NCBI GenBank assembly: GCA_026874595.1
Contig: CM049308.1
Location: 52,587,624-52,651,623 of the forward strand
DNA from: Sipunculus nudus
Lineage: Eukaryota > Annelida > Sipuncula > Golfingiida > Sipunculidae
DNA length: 64,000 nt
Direction of reading: 5' to 3'
Shown one piece after another: positions 11,203-27,769 of this stretch. The number at the start of each line of letters is the position of its first letter. The first letter of the stretch is position 1. Both the position numbers and the translations under genes were made by a program. Under the pieces are notes generated by a model that was not told the DNA's origin, did no database searches, and saw only the letters and a list, made by a program, of their open reading frames with translations.

Positions 11203-11916
11203 GAGATAATAAAAATACTAGGCAGCGTGAAATGTCTAGGGGAATGAATAAAGAAGTCAGTGTTATTTTTGTTAACAAATAGTTATAATTTATTCTTAGA
11301 ACAATCCTAACATTACAATACACTAAATCAATACAGTTACACAGTATAACAATAAAAATGTACAGAACCAGAGTGTCCGGATCCTAGGCTTTGATTTTTG
11401 GATACCACCACTGTTACAGCTCAACAAGAGCCCTTTAACATAAATAATCCACGTAAATAGTAATAATTCAAAGGCAAGCTGGAGACAGTCCGTATTAAAT
11501 CTGTTTAAAGTCCGTTGAATATCTGACACCACTGCAATTATCGGAAAAGGTCCCAAAACTGATGAGAAAGTAACACTCTTATTGCTCGCTGGTATTTTCC
11601 TTTCTGCCGGATCTAAACACAGCCCCTAATTTATAGCTTCTCACCCGAAAATTCTACAAATGGAAAATTCCCAAAGAACAATACACATGCACATGAACAG
11701 ACCTGAAACATCTAGAACAAAAAAGAACGCTGTGTTTTACGGTTCAGATAGAACGCTGTGTTTCTACGCTTCAGACCCCACACCCGAGCCAGCGCCCAAC
11801 AAGCGGGGTTCCCATGCCAATGAACTAGGCCTGCGCTACACAAATCAGAATGTCAACGGACACCTGTAAAACTCCTGCGCACAACAAAACAGACACCTGT
11901 AACACCTCTTTTTATT
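11203..11916. other. Unassigned flank, possible older LTR-like debris
   Basis: No convincing gene. It begins with the right-hand GAGAT target duplication. On the minus strand a TATAAATTAGG-like box near 11628 precedes AATAAA near 11293, a spacing reminiscent of a decayed LTR. Support is weak. Confidence 0.25.
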
Positions 11917-12477
11917 AAGGCATCATAGTTTGGCTCAACACTAAAATTGTAGATGGCAAACTCATTTAAAGTAACAGCTCGGTAAAGACTCTGTCGGTAA
12001 CTGAGATAAAACCTTAAATCTTTGAAATTCACTAAAGCATATCTTATCATGGATTTGCCATTAACAACTAGGTAACTGTGGCTATCCTTAACCACATAAC
12101 TGAGGATAGCCTTAACCGTTTTCATCATGTATTTTAGATATTATTGCACAGTTTGGGTACCCCCCCCCCCCTCGCAGACCCACCATTTTGCGCTTATGCT
12201 CTCTCTCATTAAAAGTTGACTACTGGTACTAAACACCCCAAGCCATAATAGTTTGGCTCAACTCTAAAAATGTAGATGGCAAACTCATATAAAGTAACAG
12301 ATCGGTTAAGACACTGTCGGTAATTGAACTAAAACCCTAAATCTCTGTAATTCACCAAAGCATATCTTATCATGGATTTGCTGTTACCAACTATGTAGCT
12401 GTGGCTATCCTTAACCACATAACTGAGGTTAGCCATAACTGTTTTCATCATGTATTTTAGATATTATTGCACAGTTT
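11917..12477. repeat. Duplicated ~235-bp block
   Basis: 11917-12153 and 12243-12477 are two direct copies that agree at most positions by eye. Both begin at AGTTTGGCTCAA and end at TATTATTGCACAGTTT. A C12 run (12160-12171) lies between them. No coding content is recognised. Confidence 0.85.
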
Positions 12478-12516
12478 AATGTCTAATAAGATGTAGTCAT
12501 AGAAGTTGTAGAATAT

Positions 12517-13316
12517 CATGCATATTTCATTATGATATAAAAGTATGCATATTTCATTATGTTATAAAAGTATGCATATTTCATTATGTTATAATAGTAT
12601 GCATATTTCATTATGTTATAATAGTATGCATATTTCATCATGTTATAAAAGTATGCATAGTTCATTATGTTATAAAAGTATGCATATTTCATTATGTTAT
12701 CATAGTATATGCATATTTCATTATGTTATAATAGTATATGCATATTTCATTATGTAATAAAAGTATGCATTTTTCATTATGTTATAAAAGTATGCATATT
12801 TCATTATGTTATAATAGTATATGCATATTTCATTATGTTATAAAAGTATGCATATTTCATTATGTTATAATAGTATATGCATATTTCATTATGTTATAAT
12901 AGTATGCATATTTCATTATGTTATAAAAGTATGCATATTTCATTATGTTATAATAGTATGCATATTTCATTATGTTATAAAAGTATGCATAGTTCATTAT
13001 GATATAAAAGTATGCATATTTCATTATGTTATAATAGTATATGCATATTTCATCATGTTAAAATAGTATGCATATTTCATTATGTTATAAAAGTATGCAT
13101 ATTTCATTATGTTATAAAAGTATGCATATTTCTTTATGTTATAATAGTATATGCATATTTCATTATGTTATAATAGTATGCATATTTCATTATGTTAAAA
13201 TAGTTTGCATATTTCATTGTGTTATAATAGTATGAATATTTCATTATGTTATAAAAGTATGCATATTTCATTATGTTATTATAGTATGCATATTTCATTA
13301 TGTTATTTCATTATTT
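12517..13316 (+). repeat. 27-bp AT-rich minisatellite, ~29 copies
   Basis: The unit is roughly TATGCATATTTCATTATG plus TTATAAAAG. Some units carry an extra TA and are 29 bp long. Its 27-bp period keeps chance frames open (a nine-residue repeat), but no gene is implied. Confidence 0.95.
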
Positions 13317-13607
13317 AATGATAATATGCATTTTTAAACTATGTTTCTTGTTACCTCTCTTCGTGTACCAGTCTGTATATTTTAGTCTAATTACCTGATC
13401 AGTTATCCTTATTTAACGCTTATAGAAAGAAGAATTAGGCACACAGTTTACTCTATAGTAGCTGCATGGTAATGCTTTATGGTAATATCTGTGACACAAT
13501 AATGAGATATATGAAACAAAAGATATATAAATTCATACAATAATATCGATTCAGTCAATCTGTGAGGTAAACTGGTTGATTTTTCATCGATTTGTAAAGT
13601 GTCTTAA

Positions 13608-13666
13608 AATTTCAGTCATTTTATAATTTGCCTGAGTGAATAAGGCAATTTATAAATTGACTGAAA
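13608..13666. repeat. Imperfect hairpin, ~25-bp arms
   Basis: AATTTCAGTCATTTTATAAT and the following GCC pair with a downstream reverse complement ending in GACTGAAAATT. The loop is about 10 bases and there are a few mismatches. Confidence 0.6.
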
Positions 13667-13921
13667 ATTTCAGGCAATTTACAAAATTTCTGATTTTACG
13701 CATGGACTGTAACATACATATATATTGAACTATTTGCCCAGCAGGCCAAGGCTGCCCCCCCCCCCCCCATCATGCACCGGCACACTCCCGGAAATCCTAG
13801 TTACGCATCCCTGTAGGCAATTCATGTCGTTCCGTTGGTCATGTAAAATGAATATACATGTGCATGTATTATATGTTATGTACAGTTATTTAAATAAAAA
13901 GAAGGAACCTTATGTTTTCAG

Positions 13922-19284
<5,363 letters not shown>

Positions 19285-19480
19285 AGTGGTAAAACGCTCG
19301 GAGACGCTGTGGGAGTGGGTTGTAGGGGCCCGTGCAAAACCGGTGGTTTTCTCCGGTTTCCTCCACCCTTACCGACTATACCGAGCCATGGGAGCCATGA
19401 AGGGTGCCTCACATTCGTTTACATAACTAGTTGTACAATCCATGTAAAATAAATAAAGTTTATGTTACTTAAAAAAAAAG
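19285..19480 (+). repeat. SINE-like retroposon abutting exon C
   Basis: It contains GGTTTTCTCCGGTTTCCTCC, a block typical of invertebrate retroposons. It ends in AAATAAATAAAGTTTATG and an A9 run. It starts at the stop codon of the AKAP7-like paralogue and could supply its polyadenylation signal. Confidence 0.45.
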
Positions 19481-19553
19481 AATAGCTTTTTATCAACTTC
19501 AGCTAATTGTCAGCAACTGGTCCTATTCATCATTAAAGTTTCAGTGTCAGTCT

Positions 19554-19760
19554 TGTAGAGTAAAACCTCGAAATTGCGACTACCCACGAAACCTCGGTGA
19601 GGCTTCTCCTTTTCGAGGTGGTCGTCTATAAGTAAGGTTGGACAAGTACGTACAGAAGAGGTTCGTTTATCCGAAAACCGTTTATCCGAACGACGTTAAT
19701 CCGTAATTGAAAACTGAGAACTGAAAATTCGACAGATAATCCGAATTTCAAACAATAAAA
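19554..19760. repeat. Degraded pogo/Tigger-like fragment
   Basis: GTAGAGTAAAACCTCG-like end followed by GTTTATCCGAAAACCGTTT and ATCCGAA repeats, resembling pogo-type termini. A second such end (ACAGTAGAACCTCAAATGTCC-like) is near 22527. 19761-20633 has no other supported feature. Confidence 0.35.
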
Positions 19761-20633
19761 AAATACGAAAATAGTGTATAAAAGATTGTTTAATTACACT
19801 AGGTCCCAGATCTCCTTCGTTTTAATCGCTGCCTTGTCCAGCAATATTCTCTCGAACAGCGCAAATAATTATGATAAGAACAATGAGAATTTAATAGGAT
19901 TGTGTATTCTACGTTAGTCTGATTCTTGGTCCTGATCAACCGCTACGTTGGGAGTGTGGCCTCGTGAAGCTGCAGTTACTGTTAGTCCATACGAAGAAAT
20001 ACTTCGTATATATTATATCTTTGTTGGACAGACAGGCATCCTAGGCTACAGATATGTAACATATATCGGCCATGTATTGACAATTGTTATTGTCATTTGC
20101 TACATGATTTTTCAAGGGTAAAGCTTAACTTTTCCGTCCTGAAATGCGTTTATATGTCACACTGATGTAATACACTTAACAAGAGTTAGGCGAGGTGTTC
20201 CGTCAAACAACCATTTATGCCAGATTTACTGTTATGTTTTAATACTTGTCTAGTGGTTAAGGCACATTGCTCATTGTGATATGTAGACAATAAGTTTGAG
20301 TTTTAATGAAGATTGCAATAAAAGAAATAATTTGAAGTGATAAAAAATAAATGTAAATAAAAAAATATTTTGTTTTGTACATACATTGTAAATATGCCAT
20401 TGGATATAGTTGTATTTTTTTTTAATATTCCAGAAAATTTAATGTTGCCTTTTCAACTATCTTCATATTTTTCTCGTCATATCACTTGCAAACAAATTTT
20501 GCATTGTTGAAAGTAAGAGTTGATTAAGGTCTGCTTATAACATATTATGTTCATGTTTTAAGGTGTATATTTCAAGACCAGAGTTTAAAACTCATATGTT
20601 ATTGATGCATGTATATTGAGGATTTGCTGTTGA

Positions 20634-21296
20634 ATCACAAACCCCACTTCCTGGATCACCAAAACCGCTCCCTCAATCACCAACCCCACTCCCTCGATCA
20701 CCAACAGGGCTCCCTCGATCACCAACAGCGCCCCTCGTTCAGGGAGTGGGGTTTGTGATCCAGGAAGTGGGGTTGGTGATCCAGGGAGCGGGGTTGGTGA
20801 TCATGAGAGTGGGGCAGGTGATCAAGGGAGTGGTGTTGGTGATCGAGGGAGCGCTGTTGGTGATCGAGGGAGTGGGGTTTGTGATTGAGGGAGCGGTTTT
20901 GGTGATCCAGGAAGTGGGGTTTGTGATCCAGGGAGTGGGGGTGGTGATCCAGGGAGTGGGGTTGGTTATCCAGGGAGTGGGGTTTGTGATCCAGGGATTG
21001 GGGTTGGTGATTCAGGGAGTGGTGTTGGTGATCCAGGGAGTGGGGTTGTGATGCAGGGAGTGGGATTGGTGATCAAGGGAGTGGGTAGGGTGATCCAGGC
21101 ATCGGGTTGGTGATCCAGAGAGTGAGGTTGGTGATACAGGAAGCAGGGTTGATGATCCAGGGAGTGTGTTTGGTGATTCCTGGAGAGGGTGGGGTTCATG
21201 ATCCAGGGAGTAGGGTCGATAATCCATTGAGCTGTGTTGGTGATCCCTGGAGGTCGTGTGGTTAGTGATCCAGAGAGTAAGGTTGGTGATTCAGGG
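20634..21296. repeat. 21-bp minisatellite with internal strand switch
   Basis: Units of about GTGGGGTTGGTGATCCAGGGA run on the plus strand from about 20737. The first 100 bp (20634-20735) are the same array inverted, and they pair closely with about 20838-20926. Chance frames of 101 and 111 codons occur on both strands and are artefacts of the 21-bp period. Confidence 0.9.
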
Positions 21297-22850
21297 TACA
21301 TTCAATGGCCTTATTTTACAAACTCGTGTAAAAGACCCAAACTATATACGGATATCCAGACAGGTATAACCAAATCCAATACCCTTAATACCCCAATTAC
21401 ATAGTGTCATATAATACATATATCATATGTCTATATTTTGTCTAACGATCCGCCATAAAATTAAGGGAAATTGACATGTTAGTGATCAACGAAAAGAAGT
21501 TACCACCCGCTGTATACATTTGATCTGCTTTGGTCATATGACATGGCACAGACCTGCACAGTCCCCCCCCCCCCCCCCCAGCTCTAATGCAGCTCTGAAC
21601 ATCCCCTACCACGTTCTCCCCTAGGCCAACTGCAACATAATATCAAGATACACCTGTTGTCAGGGGACAACTCTTAAAACCAATGTAGGATCTTTAAGTT
21701 TAGTTGAGTTACTCGTGAGTGCGATATTTCATGTAAGAAACACTTTTAGTATTGTAAGGGTTGAAAAGGACAAGAACATTTAAACACACACACATGTTTG
21801 GGATCATATTAACATCCTGGAATTGCACCAACACATACATCCCCTCATAGAAACACATGCACACACATTTGAAGAACCAAACCTCTTTGAGTATCTCACA
21901 GAGGCCCTTGATAACACCCTTACTGGGGCCACATATGATGATGGATGACACAAATGTAAATAACTAATAAAGACTAGCATGATTATCTATAATTATATAA
22001 GGAACATATAATTATGATGACTTCAAGATTGTTTGTTTGATAAGAAAACAAGGATTTTTTTTAATGTGTATTAAAAGCAAATGCGTATTATGGACATCCA
22101 AAGTCACTAACGGTCATGCCTGAGTAACAATATTAATTGTACATTACTTCCAATATTCATTTAATATAACAAGAAACACATATTGAAAATAATTTCAAAT
22201 TTATTAAATTAACAAGCATCAATAACAAGTGGCAATTAAAATCTTGACTTTAAATTATATCCTGGTAAATATATACAAATGGTAAATATGTACAAAAATG
22301 TAAGTGCACTTGAAATAACTCGTACATTCAACAATGTATACACCAATAATGTACATGGAAAAATAAACAATAAAATGATTTAACAAGTGTAAATGCAATG
22401 TGAGTTAAAACAAAGAAAGGTACACTTTAGAAGACAGACGTTCAAATTATCATGAAAGAATAAATACAAAGACCGTATTCATAATACTTAAATTAACACA
22501 AGTACTACAGATGAGTTCTTACACATTACAGTAGAACCTCAAATGTCCAAATGATTTTGGCGAAAAATTTTTTCAGATATTTGAGGTTACAGATATGCGA
22601 GGTAAACCATTTTTTGTCAAAGTATACTATTACTAAAGAGCACTTGAGCATAACACGATGCCAATATGGTAGCTCAACCTGCCAGTAACATTATCTCATC
22701 AGAACACTTTATATATAATAGTGTAAACAAGAAATCAACAATTATTATGTAGTAATGGTTACCAATTAAAGGCTGTAATGTTAAAATCACTCTGTTACTC
22801 TCTACGGGAAGAGAAGCATCAGACATTATAAGTAACCACTATGTAGGCCA
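21297..22850. other. AT-rich intergenic DNA
   Basis: No gene recognised. It contains a C17 run (21563-21579) and a CAGTAGAACCTC-type pogo-like end near 22527. Confidence 0.5.
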
Positions 22851-22854
22851 AAAA

Positions 22855-23110
22855 AAAGGTAGACTTCTCAGGCACTTTTTTTCAGAAATCATTGCGTGCG
22901 GGCAATTTTTTTTACCTTCTGTTATGTTTCGATAAAAATGTCATACGATCAGGGAAAAGTATCGTTATAAACAGAATTGTTTGCTAAAAATGTAAAAATA
23001 TTACATAACAAAGGAAATCTCATCAAAATTGTGTTATCTTCTTGAAAGAAATGTCAGAGTGGCTGGAGCTCAAAATTGGTAAGTTTCTATTGAAAATCAA
23101 AATAAAAATG
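22855..23110 (+). repeat. MITE-like repeat, copy 1, with exon-like core
   Basis: Matches 48292-48560 over about 250 bp. Both carry an ATG-started ten-codon stretch running into a GTAAGT donor; here ATG is at 23051 and the donor GT at 23079. The right terminus of this copy is not found. Confidence 0.65.
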
Positions 23111-23467
23111 TTTGATGCTTTTGTACACAATTTGAAATAAGCTGGCACCAGGCATGATCAGGGCACAAAATTAATATACCATGCACACCACCTGGTGGCT
23201 GTGCCATGCAACTTCACACATCAAGATTTTTCAAGCCTTCAACTGGGGTTTTATTTGTGTCCTCTTTTACCCATGGATATTTCCTCTGTGTGTTTGGAAG
23301 TTGTCATACATGCATAATACTGTACCTCTTATCACGCTGTTTTGTTGTGGTAAACACACAACTGTACTCACACACAGAACCATAACATTCAAAACAGGAG
23401 AATCAGAGAAAATAAGTCTGTGTGCCAGGATAATGTTGACAGGAAATGTTGTATTCAGCCAAAATGA

Positions 23468-25598
23468 AACAAGGCCTACAGGCCTCATGCGAACCTGTGC
23501 ACAGTTTGGGAGTGTGAATGGAGGTTTATTTTTAAAATTTAATATTGATCCTTTTAAGTCCTGCATATCTACTTTTGTCATTATGATTTCAGCAAAATGG
23601 ACATTTCGGACCTGCAAGTTTCAGACTAGGAAATTTTAAAACTAGAATATGGGTAGTCGACAAGCGACTATTTGTATCCGCAGAAATCAAGAGTGGGACG
23701 GGTGAAGTGAGGCATGGATTAAGTGGCAAGGGGAATAGAGTGAGGTGTGTTGTATGTTAGCATGGATGTCTGCAGCTTAAACATGAATGTAGGTGGTGCG
23801 ACCTGTCATAAAATCGAAAAAATTGTCCAGGATGTATAAACCTGCAAAATTTCAGGTGGATAAGTCAAACTACTGCTGAGATAGGAGTGATTTTATCCAA
23901 AGGCAGATGAACTGATGGACGCTGTGCATAAATGGTTGCAGGTGGCGCCACCAGTTTTGCCCATGATGAAGAGCAATGTGAGATCTATACACATGCAAAA
24001 TTTTAGCCCAATCGGTTAAACTGTTCCCGAGATATGAGCGTGGATGTCTGCAGAGTAAACGTGAATGTAGGTGGCGCCACCTGTCATAAAATCAAGAGAG
24101 CTGTCCAGGATGTATAAACCTGCAAAATTTCAGGTGGATAAGTCAAACCACTGCTGCGATATGAGTGATTTTATCCAAAGGCAGATGAACAGATGGACGC
24201 TGTGCATAAATGGTTGCAGGTGGCGCAACCAGTTCTAGTGTATGTTATAAAGCTATCAAAGGGCTACATTAGTGCAAATTTTTTTAGCCTGATCGGTCAA
24301 ACAGTTCCCGAGATATGCGGGTTTATGTGTGGAAACAGACACACAAATGGACGCTGGGCAGCAAGGAAAGGTCAGAGTTCAACAAAAAATGAGGGTGCAG
24401 CAGTTCACATGTGACCTGATGATAAACCCGATTCGCTTAAAATGCAAACCAAGTTTTTTCAAACAGTTGAAAGATATAGTTCCAATAATCTGGGAATTCT
24501 TCATCTAAACATTGTGTCCAGATGTCTAGACGCTGTGTCTAGACGTCTAGACACATTGTCTAGACACCCCCCCCCCAGAGCCAGGTCAGTTGCAGTGGTG
24601 ATGTCTGGACCCCACCTGTTTGTACTGATGAAACTCATTGTCAAATCTGTTTTCAAATACAGAAAGCCTTTTTCAATTGACTACAATGCTTTTTTAAAAT
24701 GCAAACCAAGTTTTTTCAAACAGTTGAAAGATATAGTTCCAATAATCTGGGAATTCTTCATCTAAACATTGTGTCCAGACGTCTAGACACATTGTCTAGA
24801 CACCCCCCAGAGCCAGGTCAGTTGCAGTGGTGATGTCTGGACCCCACCTGTTTGTACTGAGTGACCCCTTGGCTGCTGAAACTCATCTTATTGTCAAATC
24901 TGTTTTCAAATACAGAAAGCCTTTTTCAATTGGCTACAATGCTTTTTTAAAACTGTATTTACCCAATCTATTCTTATAAAACTGGCAGAACCCTACTATA
25001 GAATAATTCTTGTAAAGTTTAAACCAATCAGCTTAACAGTTTCATCATAAATCTGTGTATAAGCTAAAAGTTTAAAATAACATTTTCGCTTGTAAAAAAC
25101 ACATCAATGTAGGTGGCGCCACCAATACCTCAAAATCAGATATGACATATGTGACAAAATTGGTATAAAATTTGGTGATTATAGCTATAGCCATTTCTGA
25201 GATTTTAATTTTAGTGTGCTTTTTTGGACAGATGACTAAGTTCAACCTCCTGTAACTCAGCAAAAAATCTCCGAACTGGAACCATTCGAACAAACTTGAG
25301 AGAGATTATTCCAGGGATCATTTCTGTAAAATATTGGACAATTTGGCTGGACAGTTTCAGAGAAGAAGATTTTTAAAGCTTTTTTAGCTTTTTCCCTATA
25401 AAATCTTAGAAAATGCAGTAAGAAAAAAAATAAACAAAATCTGATATAGTTTTTTGGATGACTGATTATTTGCAAAAAGTTTGGTGATGCTAGCTCCTGC
25501 CATTTTAGAGATAGATATGGTTAACGTACAGACGACGCACGACACACGACAAACTACGGACGACGACGCACCATTGCGTAAGCTCACATGTTCGCTAA
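23468..25598 (-). repeat. Interspersed repeat family, copy B
   Basis: Starts AACAAGGCCTACAGGCC and ends in GTTCGCTAA, reverse orientation to copy A. GGTGGCGCCACC-type palindromes occur near 23793, 23946, 24072, 24220 and 25113. A diverged ~255-bp tandem duplication (about 24435-24695 and 24695-24950) with GTCTAGACAC palindromes lies within it and may be an expansion specific to this copy. Confidence 0.7.
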
Positions 25599-26641
25599 AA
25601 ATAGTGTGAGATCCTACACACATAATGGCAAATGTTCATGTACATTTAAGTAACCACTGAATAAGGAGTGTACAAATGCATGTGGTAAAGGCAGCTGCAT
25701 GAATACAGGCAAGACTCTTTGTATTAAAATTTTGTTAGGGTCAACACCTTGTGGAAATTCCTGAAATGATCCCATAAACATCTATGCAAAGCAAAATCTG
25801 AGATGTGCTGTCAAGTGCTCAGATTTTTTTGGCATTAGTTTTGAAATTCCAGGGCAAATATGACTGTATGAAACATTTTTTCAAATATGACTGGAGCACT
25901 TCAAAAATTATCTTTTCAAGAAAGTATAATCAGGTAGACAATGCGCAATGATGATATTGACATCACATGACAAAATTAAACCATAACTTATGGCTCCTTC
26001 TTGCAGATGGAAGAATTAATATATCCTGCCACTTCACAAGGAATCAAATCAACAATAAACAAACTAACCAACTCCTAAATTACTTACAAACTCCAGACTC
26101 CAACCTTTTCATCAAAGGTCATTGAATATGAATTATTTCATACCTACTAATATGATTAATTTCATACATATGTCCATACCACGATGACTTCAAGAGAATG
26201 ATCCATTTAAAGCCGCAGTGTATCAGGGAAAATTTAAAGGATTTGGGGCACTAGTTTTATTTAAACCACGGCTTCAGATGGAGAATATACAGTAGTCCTA
26301 AACACAGGATTCATCTCCTTCAGCTTTGAAGGCATAACCTGTAAACCCACTTCACAATAACATCAAACTACAATTTGATGTTATATATTTTTACCAACAG
26401 CAAAAAACAAATACTTCTAATTATAGATGGGAATAATTGTCTGCTTATGTACATACATTTTATCTTCTTATAACCCTAGGGAAGACTAGCATTCATTCAG
26501 AATTCAACATGACACATACACATTACTCCATAAAATAAATATACATTAAAAAAAAATAGTTTAATTTCTTTGAGATATTACTATAGTCTCCATTTTCATT
26601 ACAGTTTATGTAATTCTTGTCATAATATTGTACACATAAAC
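25599..26641. other. AT-rich intergenic DNA
   Basis: No gene, repeat array or RNA gene that I can support. Confidence 0.4.
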
Positions 26642-27048
26642 CACTGATGTACTGGAGTCCACAAAATCTGAATCAGAGTGCAAGACTGAGTCCAGACCAC
26701 TCAAGTCCCACTCCTCAAGGTTCAAGTGCTAGTCAAAGTCAACCTTTTACGAGTCAGAGTCACCTGAAAGCCGAGAACAAGTCTGAGTCCAAATCGGTAG
26801 ATTATATACGCATTTTACTTGAATGCTTATTTACCTTAGTTCCCAATGCTGAACTGTTTTATAAATACAGTATTATTTGTATGCATAATATTCAATTGGT
26901 AGTTCATGCAAGGATACAAGTTTTTCTAATATGGGACAGACTGGACTCATTATGGAATCAGTCTTAATTCTTCAGTCCTTACCGTAGAGCCTGAGTCTTA
27001 GTCACTAAAAAAATAGACTTGAGTCTGGACTGGAGTCCTACATCACTG
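26642..27048. mobile_element. hAT-like MITE
   Basis: Inverted ends CACTGATGTA and (reverse complement) CAGTGATGTA resemble hAT termini. The flanking 8-mers ACATAAAC and TCATTAAC agree at six of eight positions, as a decayed hAT target duplication would. The interior is rich in GAGTC/GACTC motifs and has no transposase. It lies about 540 bp downstream of the AKAP7-like stop codon. Confidence 0.55.
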
Positions 27049-27569
27049 TCATTAACCATGATTATATCATACACTTACTGTTTTACTTCTATAAATATAT
27101 AAGCAAAATGCGTGAAATCAAAAGAAAAATATATAACATGGCAGTAAATATGACATGGTTGTAGGACGGAACCTTCAGCAATGCATTTATACGAACATTT
27201 TGAACATGGCAGCAACAGTTGCCAATACAAGGCCCATACATTCTAATGCTATATCTCTCTTGGTTGTCCATCTTTAAACAAATATACAACACGAGAAGCA
27301 TCAGACATGCATGATTAAGTAGTAAAGCAGCTTAACTAGCACCATTTCAGTCTGACATTAGAGAGTCTGTGACCATTGCATTACATTCCCCCATCTGTTT
27401 TACATCACGACTCTAGTTTGGCTTACTAGCCCGATATGAATGCCTACTGAGTTGTGTATTCATGGCTACAAACAATGCTGACAAATGTTTCTTGTAATTA
27501 ATTGAAGCATATTTAAGCATGCTTACTTAAGTATATAATCCATTATTCTTAAAAGAAATGCTGAAATTC

Positions 27570-27585
27570 AGGATTATAATCCTGT
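27570..27585. other. 16-bp perfect palindrome after stop codon
   Basis: CAGGATTATAATCCTG lies two bases past the TGA of the AKAP7-like gene. It may be a 3'-UTR hairpin or chance. Confidence 0.5.
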
Positions 27586-27587
27586 TT

Positions 27588-27769
27588 TCAGCTTCCTTTG
27601 GGGTCATTTTTCTTCTCTTTGCTTTCCTGTGTGTTAGGTTGACCTTTGACCTCCATATCATAACTACCTTTATAAAAATTCCACTTGATCTCCTTAACAA
27701 ACTCAGCAATGGCCACCAAATCATCAGTCTGTCCTTTCCTTGATTCCAACTTCTTTTCCATAAATTCAC
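27588..27769 (-). CDS. AKAP7-like: AKAP7-like gene, exon 8 (last)
   Basis: ATTTCAG acceptor and 59 codons to TGA. Charged, probably helical tail ending KEKKNDPKGS. The alternative frame at this place has no counterpart in the other exons. Confidence 0.75.

Noticed and set aside
12545..13066. Two frames with repeated MHISLCYKS-like units
   Set aside because: A product of the 27-bp minisatellite period, not a protein gene.
12517..13316. CRISPR-like array
   Set aside because: Units are contiguous with no unique spacers, and the window is eukaryotic.
20746..21301. VIQGVGL-type repetitive frames on both strands
   Set aside because: A product of the 21-bp minisatellite; opposite strands are equally open.
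23181..23639. 152-codon plus frame and 116-codon minus frame
   Set aside because: They overlap each other and the edge of a repeat copy; no recognisable domain or splice support.
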